From Novosphingobium endophyticum (GTDB lineage: Bacteria; Pseudomonadota; Alphaproteobacteria; Sphingomonadales; Sphingomonadaceae), in contig NZ_BMHK01000004.1 in the NCBI RefSeq assembly GCF_014640675.1, positions 1 to 64,000 of the forward strand: a stretch of DNA of 64,000 nucleotides, read 5' to 3'. Under the pieces are notes generated by a model. The model was not told where the DNA came from. It did not search any database and saw only the letters and a program-made list of their open reading frames with translations. Below are positions 35,980-43,749 of this stretch, one piece after another. Made by a program: the position numbers and the translations under genes. Position 1 is the first letter of the stretch; each line of letters starts with the position of its first letter.

Positions 35980-37812
35980 TCAGTTATCCAGCCGCATGCC
36001 CTGCAGGCTGCCTTCCTCGCGCCATTCCCTGACGAGGCGCTGGAAGTCGTCCCAGCCGGGCCCCCAGCCGCGGAACAGGAACCACTTGGCTTCCTTCTCG
36101 CCCTCGTTGGTGAAGTAGCTTGGCGTGCATTCGTTGAGGATGACCGAGAGATCGAGTTCCTTCTCGCGGAATTCCTTCACGTAAGCGTCCTGGGCCTCCT
36201 GCGTCGGCTCCACAGCCTTGATGCCGCGCTTGAGCGCTTCGGAGATGACGTAGCTGGCGTGATAACCCTGCATGCCGAACTGCAGCGTGGTGTTGCCGTT
36301 CAGGCCGCCTTGCACGTAGCCGGTGAAGAACATGTTGGGAAAGTGATGCGTCATCGTCCCGTGCAGCGTGAGCGGGCCGTCTGACCAGTGGTCGTAGATC
36401 GACACGCCTTCGCGGCCCTCAACGGTTTCGATGCCCCAGCGGCGCTTGAGCTCGCTGGTCACTTCGAAGCCCGAAGCGAAGATCATGCAGTCGATCTCGT
36501 GCTCCTTGCCCTCGTGGATGAAGCCATGCTCGGTCATGGCTTCGAGGCCGGCGGTCTTCGATACGTCGACCAGATGCACGTTCGGCCGGTTGAAGGTCGC
36601 GTAGTAATCGTTGTTCGAGAGCGGGCGCTTGCACATGAAGCGGTACCAGGGCTTGAGCGCCTCGGCCGTCTCGGGATCCTGGACGATCGAATCGACGCGC
36701 TCGCGCAGGCGCTGCATGACGCGGAAGTCCATGACTTCGCGGCGGCGCATGAATTCCTCCATGCTGACCTGCGGCCAGCCTTCTTCCTCGAGCTCAGCAT
36801 TCAGGTTGCGGTTGATCTCGGTCCAGATGTCGCAGATCAGGTCCGGGTCGCCCGGGGGGATGATCTCGTTGGCGGCGCGCAGGAAGTTGGCCTGGCGCTC
36901 GGCCTGCCAGCCGGGCTTGAGCGAGGCGGCCCATTCGGGATCGGTCGGCGGGTTGGGGCGCTCGTCCACGCTCGAGGGCGTGCGCTGGATGACGTAGAGC
37001 TGCTTGGCGTACTTGCCGAGGTAGGGCACCGCCTGGATCGAGGTCGCGCCGGTGCCGAGGATCGCCACGCGCTTGTCGGCCAGCTTGTCGAGAACCGGTT
37101 CGTCCCAGCCGCCGCCGGTATATTCATAGTCCCAGCGCGAGGTGTGGAACATCTTGCCCTTGAAGCGGTGGATGCCGGGAATGGCCGGGAACTTGGGCGT
37201 CGACAGCGTGCCGCCGCACATCATCACGAAGCGCGCGCGGATCTCGTCCTCGCGGTCGGTCGAGATGCGCCAGCGCTTGATCGATTCGTCCCACCTGAGG
37301 CTGGTGATTTCGGTGTGGAGCAGCGCCTTGTCGCGAAATTCGAAGCGGTCGACGATGGCCTGGATGTAGTCGTAGATTTCCTTGCCGTCGGCGAACTTCT
37401 TGGAGGGCAGGTGGCCCATTTCCTCCAGCAGCGGGAGGTAGCAGTAGGCGTCGTTGTCGCACTGGATGCCGGGGTAGCGGTTCCAGTACCAGGTGCCCCC
37501 GAATCCGCCCGCATGCTCGATGTGGCGGAAGTTGGTTACGCCCGCCTTGGTGAGGTGATAGCCGGCCATGATGCCGGTCCATCCGGCGCCCAGAACCGCG
37601 ACGTCTATGTCCTCGTCGACCGAATCGCGCGGAACAACCGGCGTGAAGGGATCGTGCTCGCGCGTGTCGTGGACAAAGTGGTCCTCGGGCGCGGCGTACT
37701 GGTTCTGGCCCTCACGGCGCATGCGCTTTTCGCGCTCGGCGTGATACTTTTCCTTGAGCGCCTGGATGTCGACTTCTTCAGGCGCGGGAACGATGGTCTT
37801 CTGGCAATTCAT
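35980..37812 (-). CDS. Flavin-dependent Baeyer-Villiger monooxygenase
   Basis: 610 residues. The BVMO fingerprint F-x-G-x-x-x-H-x-x-x-W is present as FKGKMFHTSRWDYEYT, flanked by two Rossmann motifs, VAVLGAGWTGIMAGYHL (FAD) and VAILGTGATSIQAVPYLG (NADPH). About 75 residues precede the first Rossmann motif, as in the long cyclopentadecanone/steroid type rather than the 540-residue cyclohexanone type. It inserts oxygen next to a ketone to give an ester or lactone. ATG 37812 is preferred over an upstream GTG at 37824. The gene follows the SDR on the same strand (98 bp gap), which could supply its ketone by oxidising an alcohol. Confidence 0.93.
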   Translation of the reverse strand: MNCQKTIVPAPEEVDIQALKEKYHAEREKRMRREGQNQYAAPEDHFVHDTREHDPFTPVVPRDSVDEDIDVAVLGAGWTGIMAGYHLTKAGVTNFRHIEHAGGFGGTWYWNRYPGIQCDNDAYCYLPLLEEMGHLPSKKFADGKEIYDYIQAIVDRFEFRDKALLHTEITSLRWDESIKRWRISTDREDEIRARFVMMCGGTLSTPKFPAIPGIHRFKGKMFHTSRWDYEYTGGGWDEPVLDKLADKRVAILGTGATSIQAVPYLGKYAKQLYVIQRTPSSVDERPNPPTDPEWAASLKPGWQAERQANFLRAANEIIPPGDPDLICDIWTEINRNLNAELEEEGWPQVSMEEFMRRREVMDFRVMQRLRERVDSIVQDPETAEALKPWYRFMCKRPLSNNDYYATFNRPNVHLVDVSKTAGLEAMTEHGFIHEGKEHEIDCMIFASGFEVTSELKRRWGIETVEGREGVSIYDHWSDGPLTLHGTMTHHFPNMFFTGYVQGGLNGNTTLQFGMQGYHASYVISEALKRGIKAVEPTQEAQDAYVKEFREKELDLSVILNECTPSYFTNEGEKEAKWFLFRGWGPGWDDFQRLVREWREEGSLQGMRLDN

Positions 37813-37893
37813 ATCCGGTCCCACTTCTCTCGGGGCAACGCCAGCAGCGCCGCCGCCATTTGCCGCAAGCTGAATAGGTTTGCGCGCTTATTT

Positions 37894-37911
37894 GTCAACA
37901 GTGTTGTTCAT
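37894..37911. promoter_or_regulatory. Palindromic operator-like site before the monooxygenase gene
   Basis: Reads GTCAACAGTGTTGTTCAT; its reverse complement ATGAACAACACTGTTGAC matches the site at 30220-30237 in 15 of 18 positions. Located about 82 bp upstream of the monooxygenase start and touching the SDR stop codon. Confidence 0.5.
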
Positions 37912-38834
37912 TAAGCCCCCCTGGCCATGGCAAAACTGTAGCCGATGTGATCAATGTGTCCATGCAGGCCGAAGTCCAGCAGGCAGGGGTTTTCCGGCCC
38001 CTTGTCATGAATGGCCTCGTTTGCGGCGGCGACCTCCTCGATGGTCCAGCGCGGGCGATAGACGCCGCGCGTTTCGGCGACGAACATGCGCGCGACGCGG
38101 CCTGCCATCGAGGCGATCGTCTCCCCAGTGACGGGGCAGCTCTCGTGCGCGAGCCAGCCGACCACTGGCGCGACCAGTTCCGGCTCCATCGGCGGGTACT
38201 GCGAGGTGTCGAGCCCCTCGGCCATGCGTGTGAGCGCGCCGGGCACGATCGTGTTGCATTTGACGCCGAACGCCTCGCCTTCCAGCGCGGCGATGTTGCC
38301 CAGTCCGAGCATGGCGGACTTCGACATGCCGTAGTTCACGCAGCGTTCGTTGCCATAGAGCCCGCCGACCGAACTGGTCAGGACGATGCGGCCGTAACCT
38401 GCGTCGCACATAAGGCCGAAGGCCGGTTGAACCACGTGAAATGCGCCCAGCAGGTGTACGTCGAGCACGGCGCGCAAGTCCTGGGCAGAAAGCTCGCGGA
38501 TCGATCCGTAGCGCACGTTGCCGGCATTGTGGATCAACACGTCGACGCGGCCCCATGTATCGAGCGCGGCCTGGATGATCGCCCTGCCGCCTTCCGGCGT
38601 CGCGACCGAATCGGCGTTGGCGATGGCTTGGCCGCCCGCCGCGACGATCTCATCGACGACGCCTTGCGCGACGCTCGTGTCCGGACGGTCGCCCCGGATT
38701 GCGCCGCCCAGGTCGTTGACGACGACCCTGGCCCCGCGCGCGGCGAGCAACAGGGCATAGGCCCGGCCAAGCCCACGGCCCGCTCCGGTAATGACGGCGA
38801 CGCGTCCGTCGAAACGCATTTCGGGCGTGGGCAT
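37911..38834 (-). CDS. Short-chain dehydrogenase/reductase (17beta-HSD4-like)
   Basis: 307 residues. Classical SDR motifs: TGAGRGLGRAYALLLAARGA for NAD binding, VNDLGG, HNAGN, catalytic Ser in VLTSSVGGLYGN and Tyr/Lys in VNYGMSKSAMLG. The sequence GRGLGRAYA with VVVNDLGG is typical of the dehydrogenase domain of peroxisomal multifunctional enzyme 2-like proteins. A C-terminal extension of about 50 residues (TIEEVAAANEAIHDKG) follows the core. It would oxidise a secondary alcohol or 3-hydroxyacyl-CoA to a ketone. Divergent from the beta-propeller gene over a 274-bp region. Confidence 0.9.
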   Translation of the reverse strand: MPTPEMRFDGRVAVITGAGRGLGRAYALLLAARGARVVVNDLGGAIRGDRPDTSVAQGVVDEIVAAGGQAIANADSVATPEGGRAIIQAALDTWGRVDVLIHNAGNVRYGSIRELSAQDLRAVLDVHLLGAFHVVQPAFGLMCDAGYGRIVLTSSVGGLYGNERCVNYGMSKSAMLGLGNIAALEGEAFGVKCNTIVPGALTRMAEGLDTSQYPPMEPELVAPVVGWLAHESCPVTGETIASMAGRVARMFVAETRGVYRPRWTIEEVAAANEAIHDKGPENPCLLDFGLHGHIDHIGYSFAMARGA

Positions 38835-39108
38835 GTTCGGGCATCCTTCTGGCGGTATCCGGGCAATTGTACGGGTTTCCGGCCGGCTTTAGAATTTGGC
38901 GCCGACCGCCATGCACCGGGGCCGCCTTTGTTATCGGCTCACTACGCCAATATCTGTACGCATATGCCCGTCCGAGCAAGCGATGCCGGCGATCTCGTCG
39001 CCCCGGCGATGGGCGCGCGGCCGCGGCCTGCCGCGTTGCCTATGCGCTGCGCGCCCGATAGGAATCCGGGCATGGACTCGGCGCGCGGCCGAGCGAGAGG
39101 ACAGGATC

Positions 39109-40713
39109 ATGCTCGAACCCGCAGGCCGTAATCAGGACGGAATCGCCGCGCAGCCCGGCGAAGGCTGGGCGCTGCACCGCATGACCCCGCCCAGCCGGCT
39201 CAACGGCGCCAACGGCATCCGTGCCGGCGCGGACGGCAGGCTCTATGTGGCGCAGGTCGCGGGGAGCAGGGTCAGCGCGGTCAATGTCGACACCGGCGCG
39301 GTCGAGACGATCAGTGCCGCCTCGGGTTCGGGCGGCGGTATTGTCGGCCCGGACGATCTCGTCTTCGATGAGGCAGGCAATCTCTACTGTACCGAGATCA
39401 CCGAAGGCCGCGTCTCGATGATGACGCCGGACGGCCGCTACAAGGTGATCCATGGCGACATGCCGGTGGCCAACCCCATCACTTATCATCAGGGCATGCT
39501 GATCGCGGGCGAACTGCGCATGGGCGGGCGGATCATGGAACTGGACCGCGACGGCGGAGCGCCCCGCGTGATCTGCGAAGGCGTGCCGATGGCCAATGCC
39601 TTTGAAGTGGGCCCGGACGGCAAGCTCTACTTCCCCGCGCAGGGCGCGAACGAGATCTGGCGTGTCGGCCTCGACGGCGGCGAGCCGGAAGTGGTCGCCA
39701 AGGACCTCGGCGTGCCGGACTCGGTCAAGTTCCACCCGGACGGCTACATCGTCTCCACGCAGGTCTACAGCGGCCAGGTGCTCAAGGTGGACCCGCGCAC
39801 CGGCGAAAAATCGGTGCTGGCGGACATCGGCCCCGGCCTCGACAATGTCGCCTTCGTCAACGGACGGACTTTCGTCAGCCACATCAACGGCTCGATCACG
39901 GAAGTCGTCGCGCCGGGGCAGACGAAACCGCTGATCGAGAAGGGCCTGCAATGGCCGCTCGGGCTTGCGGTGGGCCCGAACGGCCATGTCTTCGTGGCCG
40001 ATGGCGGCTTTACGTACCTGCTCAATCCGGGCGAATCGCTGCAACTGGTGGGGATGCTGTTCACGCCGGGCTTTCCCGGATGGGTGCGCGCGGCGGCGGC
40101 CTGCGGAACCGACGAATGGGTCGTTACTACCGCGAACGGCGACGTGGCGCGGTGGAATCCGGCCACCGAGCAAACCGAATTCCTGACACGCGGGCATGAC
40201 CTACTGATGGGCATCGCCGTGGCGCCGGGCGGCGCGGTGGTCGTCGCCGAACGTCCGACGGGCAGGGTGCTCGCGGTCGAGGACGGCAAAGTCACCGAGC
40301 TGGCGAGAGGGCTCGATCAGCCGATGGGCGTCGCGGTTTCGGGGGACGGCACCGTCTTCGTCGCCGAAAGCGGCGCCGGGCGCGTGGTCAAGCTGACAGG
40401 CGGACGCAAGGAGACCGTGCTCGACGGTCTCGTCCGGCCGGAAGGCATCGCCATTGCCGGCGGCGCCCTCTACGTCGCCGATCCCGGCGCGGGAGAAGTG
40501 GTCGTCAGCGATCTTTCGGGCGGCGCGCGCGAAGTGGCCGCGAGCGGCCTGCCGATCGGCGGCCCCGGGGGCTCGCGGCCGGTCCAGCTTGGCGGCGTGG
40601 GCGACATGTGCGGGCCCATGAACACGTTCGTCGGCATAGCGGTCGCACCGGACGGCACGGTCTATCTGTCCGCCGATGCCGAAGGCAGCGTGCTTGCATT
40701 GCGCCGGCTGTGA
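39109..40713 (+). CDS. SMP-30/NHL-type beta-propeller protein
   Basis: 534 residues from ATG 39109, preceded by GAGAGG. Repeating blades of the form (N)GIRAGADGRLYVAQVAG, DDLVFDEAGNLYCTEI, PLGLAVGPNGHVFVADGG, PEGIAIAGGALYVADPGA indicate one or two six-bladed propellers of the SMP-30/gluconolactonase/NHL superfamily. No signal peptide is apparent. A lactonase role would fit next to a Baeyer-Villiger enzyme that makes lactones, because SMP-30 relatives are metal-dependent lactonases; this is inference. The open frame upstream of 39109 has no SD and reads as non-coding. It ends 14 bp before the EthD gene. Confidence 0.82.
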   Translation: MLEPAGRNQDGIAAQPGEGWALHRMTPPSRLNGANGIRAGADGRLYVAQVAGSRVSAVNVDTGAVETISAASGSGGGIVGPDDLVFDEAGNLYCTEITEGRVSMMTPDGRYKVIHGDMPVANPITYHQGMLIAGELRMGGRIMELDRDGGAPRVICEGVPMANAFEVGPDGKLYFPAQGANEIWRVGLDGGEPEVVAKDLGVPDSVKFHPDGYIVSTQVYSGQVLKVDPRTGEKSVLADIGPGLDNVAFVNGRTFVSHINGSITEVVAPGQTKPLIEKGLQWPLGLAVGPNGHVFVADGGFTYLLNPGESLQLVGMLFTPGFPGWVRAAAACGTDEWVVTTANGDVARWNPATEQTEFLTRGHDLLMGIAVAPGGAVVVAERPTGRVLAVEDGKVTELARGLDQPMGVAVSGDGTVFVAESGAGRVVKLTGGRKETVLDGLVRPEGIAIAGGALYVADPGAGEVVVSDLSGGAREVAASGLPIGGPGGSRPVQLGGVGDMCGPMNTFVGIAVAPDGTVYLSADAEGSVLALRRL

Positions 40714-40727
40714 GGGAGAGCGGCACC

Positions 40728-41141
40728 GTGCTCAAGCAGATCTGCTTCTTCCGCAAGCGCCCCGACATGACCATGGACGAGTTCATGGACTACTACGAGA
40801 ACCAGCACTCGCAGCTGGCGAAGAAGATGGGGGCAAAGCCCGCGATCCCGAACGCGGTGCGCTATGTGCGCCGCTACCTCGTCCCCGAAAGGAACCCGGT
40901 CACCGGCGAGATTCACGATCCCGGCTATGACTGCATCATGGAGATCTGGTGGAACAGCCGCGAGGACTTCGAGCGTTCGCAGGCGATCATCAGCGATCCC
41001 GAGCGCCTGCCGATAACGAAGGCCGACGAGGAAAAGCTCTTCGCCAGCCACGAGAATCCCGTATGCACCTGCATCGAATACGATTCGCCGATGGGGCCGA
41101 ACGGAGAGGTGCCCCGCGTCGACCTGCGATACGAGGATTGA
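40728..41141 (+). CDS. EthD domain protein
   Basis: 137 residues, GTG start at 40728 after GAGGGAGAG. The ferredoxin-like EthD fold is indicated by LKQICFFRKRPDMTMDEFMD with YYENQHSQLAKKM near the N-terminus and YDCIMEIWWNSREDFERSQA later. EthD proteins accompany oxygenases and degrade or bind reactive intermediates; the exact chemistry is unclear in most cases. It is placed between the propeller gene and the MFS transporter with almost no gaps, so it is in one operon. Confidence 0.85.
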   Translation: MLKQICFFRKRPDMTMDEFMDYYENQHSQLAKKMGAKPAIPNAVRYVRRYLVPERNPVTGEIHDPGYDCIMEIWWNSREDFERSQAIISDPERLPITKADEEKLFASHENPVCTCIEYDSPMGPNGEVPRVDLRYED

Positions 41142-41142
41142 G

Positions 41143-42387
41143 GTGCACGCGACCGTGACGACAGCGCGCGACGAATGGCGCAGCCATGCCATGCTGCCGG
41201 TGGCCGCCGGCCTCGGCTATGCGACCAGCGTGATCCACATCTATGGCATCGGGCCTTACCTCGCCCCGGTCGCCGACACATTCGGCTGGACGCGCACCGA
41301 AGTGACCTTCGGCCTCACCATCGCGACGCTGGTACAGGCGATTGGCGGCATCTTCATCGGCCTCGCTGTCGACAGGTACGGGCCGCGCCGTTTCGGCGTT
41401 ATCGGCCTCGTCCTGATTTCGGCGGCCTTTGCCCTACTGGGCACGGCGGACGGGTCGCTGCTGGGCTGGTATCTGCTCTGGGGGCTGATCTCGCTCGCGG
41501 CGCTACCGGTCCAGGCCTCGATCTGGACCAGCGCGGTCGCCTCGCGCTTTCATGTCTCGCGCGGCCTGGCTTTCGCGGTGACGCTGTGCGGCGCCTCGAT
41601 CGCAGCGGCGCTGTTCCCGCTGATGGGCACTTACGCGATCGCCGAACTTGGCTGGCAAAGGGCTTTTCCGACCCATGCGGCGGTCTGGTTCGTCGTTGCC
41701 TTCCCGCTGATATTCCTGTTCTTTCGCGGTGCCTATGATCGCGGGCGCGGCAAGCAGGCGGCCGAAAGAGCGGTAAGGCCGCACGACCTGCCCGGCGCCA
41801 CGCTGGGCGAGGGGCTGCGCTCTTCGGTCTATCACCGTCTCTTCATCGCCAGCCTGCTGTTCACATTCACCATTATCGCGCTGGTCGTTCACTTCGTCTC
41901 GATTCTCACGGACCGCGGCGCCGATGCGCTGACCGCGGCGGCGATCGCTTCCTTCGTCGGCTGGTTCTCGTTCGTCGGTCGCCTCGGCACCGGCTTCCTG
42001 CTCGACCGTTTCCCGGCATCGCTGGTTGGCGCGGCGGTCTTCCTGCTGCCTGTCGCGGGCAGTCTGCTGATGCTGCTCGGCGGAACCTCGTTCGCCGCGC
42101 TCGCGCTTGCCTCGGGACTGATCGGTCTGACGCTGGGCGCGGAGATCGATGTCGTCGTCTTTCTCATCAGCCGGCATTTCGGATTGAAGAATTTCGGCGG
42201 GCTCTACGGCGGCGTTCTTGCGGCGCTCTCTATCGGAACGGCCATCGGCCCGCTGGTGGCCGCGCAGATCTATGACCGCACGGGCAGCTACGAGATGTTC
42301 CTGTGGATGTCGCTCGGCTTCATGGCGGCGAGCAGCCTCGCGATAGGAAGCCTGCCGCGGCGATACGGAGCCTACGCGGCGGCCTGA
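41143..42387 (+). CDS. MFS transporter
   Basis: 414 residues with twelve expected membrane helices. The loop between helices 2 and 3 reads IFIGLAVDRYGPRRFGVIGL, the MFS signature A motif (G-x-x-x-D-R-x-G-x-R). It begins at GTG 41143, one base after the EthD stop. It is probably the uptake or export system for the compound handled by this cluster. Similar monocarboxylate/oxalate-type MFS proteins occur in aromatic degradation clusters. Confidence 0.9.
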   Translation: MHATVTTARDEWRSHAMLPVAAGLGYATSVIHIYGIGPYLAPVADTFGWTRTEVTFGLTIATLVQAIGGIFIGLAVDRYGPRRFGVIGLVLISAAFALLGTADGSLLGWYLLWGLISLAALPVQASIWTSAVASRFHVSRGLAFAVTLCGASIAAALFPLMGTYAIAELGWQRAFPTHAAVWFVVAFPLIFLFFRGAYDRGRGKQAAERAVRPHDLPGATLGEGLRSSVYHRLFIASLLFTFTIIALVVHFVSILTDRGADALTAAAIASFVGWFSFVGRLGTGFLLDRFPASLVGAAVFLLPVAGSLLMLLGGTSFAALALASGLIGLTLGAEIDVVVFLISRHFGLKNFGGLYGGVLAALSIGTAIGPLVAAQIYDRTGSYEMFLWMSLGFMAASSLAIGSLPRRYGAYAAA

Positions 42388-42430
42388 GATGCAGGCGGCC
42401 TCAACAAGACCCTGTTTCGGCGGCTACCCC

Positions 42431-42946
42431 CTACCGGAAGCTCTTCGAGAGGATGACCAGTCTCGGATCGCCCTCCACCGCCTCCGGCACAAATTCCTTC
42501 TCGCGCTCCAGTGCGATAGCGGCGCGGTTTTCGCGGTCCTCGATCGTGATCACGCGCCGCACGCCGCGCGCCTCGGCCTCTCGGGTTAGCAGGTCGAGGA
42601 GCGCCCAGCCGATGCCTTTGCCGCGATAGTCGCGGCGGATCGAAACGGCGACTTCGGCGGTATCGAGCGGACCGTCGCAGACGAGCAGCCCGGAGGCGAC
42701 GAGCGAGCCGTCGGCGCGATTGAACGCCAGGTAGCTCTCCGAGCGAAAGTGGTCCGCATGGACCAGCGGATCGAGCTGGGCGTGCGAGATCCGTTCGGCG
42801 GCGGTAAGGAACCGGAACCGGCGATCCTTGTCGCTCACCCGCTCGAAGAAGGCGATGAGCGCCGGTTCGTCGTCTTCGGTGGCTGGACGGACATCGAGCT
42901 GGACGCCCGAGCGGGTATCGATCGGGATGACCTGGGTGACGTGCAT
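42431..42946 (-). CDS. GNAT-family acetyltransferase
   Basis: 172 residues from ATG 42946, which has AGGAG eight bases upstream; ATG 42985 in the same frame is the alternative. The acetyl-CoA motif A is AVSIRRDYRGKGIGWALLDL (R-x-x-G-x-G). The fold begins DVRPATEDDEPALIAFFERV, typical of the small single-domain GNATs related to the C-terminal domain of protein acetyltransferase Pat. Substrate unknown. It lies between the MFS gene and the Ddn-like gene on the opposite strand and may not belong to the pathway. Confidence 0.88.
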   Translation of the reverse strand: MHVTQVIPIDTRSGVQLDVRPATEDDEPALIAFFERVSDKDRRFRFLTAAERISHAQLDPLVHADHFRSESYLAFNRADGSLVASGLLVCDGPLDTAEVAVSIRRDYRGKGIGWALLDLLTREAEARGVRRVITIEDRENRAAIALEREKEFVPEAVEGDPRLVILSKSFR

Positions 42947-43045
42947 GGCAGGAACTCCTGAACTGTTGCGTCCCTCTTGGGTCATGTTCTGCGCCCGGCC
43001 CTTGATCGAGCGCAAGTTCGCGTTCGCAAGTACCGGAAATCCCGC

Positions 43046-43561
43046 TCAGTATTGTCGCATGCCGGTTGCGTCCTCGGCCTTGAACACGGGGATCGACTCG
43101 AGGGGCCTGAGCATGAGCAGCGGGATCGTCCGGTCGGTTGCCTTCTGGTAGTCGCCATAGAAAGCAAAGTTGTCGACCATGTGCGCCCAGGCCTTCTCGC
43201 GCTCGGCCCCTTCGGGTTCGCGCCAGGTGGCGCGGAAGGCTTCGGTCGCAACCTGGAAATCCACCGTCTCTTGTTCGCGGATGTTGAGATACCAGGCCGG
43301 GTGGTGGTCCGCGCCGCCCTTTGAGGCGACGATGACCAACTCGCCGCCGACGACGCCGTAGCACAGGCCGGTGATGAAGACCTTGCTAGTCTTGCGTCCT
43401 GTATACTTGATGAGACAGTGCGTGCCGAAAGCGGGGCCGCCGACCGCCGTGATGTCCATGATGTGGCCTTTGGCGCCTCCGGACGAGAGGTAGAGGTCGC
43501 GGTGCTCCGCCACCCAGTCCTTGCGCACTTCGCTGATGGCTGCTGATGTTTTGTCGCTCAT
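43046..43561 (-). CDS. Deazaflavin (F420)-dependent nitroreductase-like protein (Ddn/DUF385)
   Basis: 171 residues from ATG 43561. The split-barrel Ddn motif is clear: CLIKYTGRKTSKVFITGLCY, VIVASKGGADHHPAWYLNI, then DNFAFYGDYQKATDRTIPLL at the C-terminus. Relatives reduce or bind with F420 and are mainly actinobacterial; many proteobacterial members have no known F420 source. It is divergent from the Rieske oxygenase gene across 188 bp that contains a long inverted repeat. The N-terminal 20 residues (EVRKDWVAEHRDLYLSSGG) are a family-typical helix. Confidence 0.85.
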   Translation of the reverse strand: MSDKTSAAISEVRKDWVAEHRDLYLSSGGAKGHIMDITAVGGPAFGTHCLIKYTGRKTSKVFITGLCYGVVGGELVIVASKGGADHHPAWYLNIREQETVDFQVATEAFRATWREPEGAEREKAWAHMVDNFAFYGDYQKATDRTIPLLMLRPLESIPVFKAEDATGMRQY

Positions 43562-43681
43562 GGCGGATCCTCTTTCCCGGTCTGACCGCCCGGTCCTGGC
43601 GGTGCTTGTCAACCGCGAAGTCTCACCTATTTCGCTGACGGGGCCAAGACCCGGATCCATGCATTCGGCACCGCCGGGGCG

Positions 43682-43740
43682 ATTTGCGCCCATGTGCGAA
43701 TAATGAGATAACGGGCGCAAATACGCACAACGCAAAGCAA
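43682..43740. promoter_or_regulatory. Regulatory region of the Rieske gene: 10-bp inverted repeat plus shared motif
   Basis: ATTTGCGCCC (43682-43691) and GGGCGCAAAT (43723-43732) are perfect arms 41 bp apart centre to centre, about four helical turns. GCGCA-N4-CGCACAA (43725-43740) overlaps the second arm and repeats the motif at 31535-31550. The Rieske start is 10 bp downstream, so binding would block translation start or transcription. Confidence 0.5.
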
Positions 43741-43749
43741 GAGGATCCG

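Noticed and set aside
36388..37914. A 508-codon plus-strand open frame opposite the Baeyer-Villiger monooxygenase
   Set aside because: Composition artefact; the monooxygenase on the other strand has full family motifs.
42372..43364. A 330-codon minus-strand frame spanning the GNAT and Ddn-like genes
   Set aside because: It is out of frame with both conserved proteins on that strand and shows no motif of its own.
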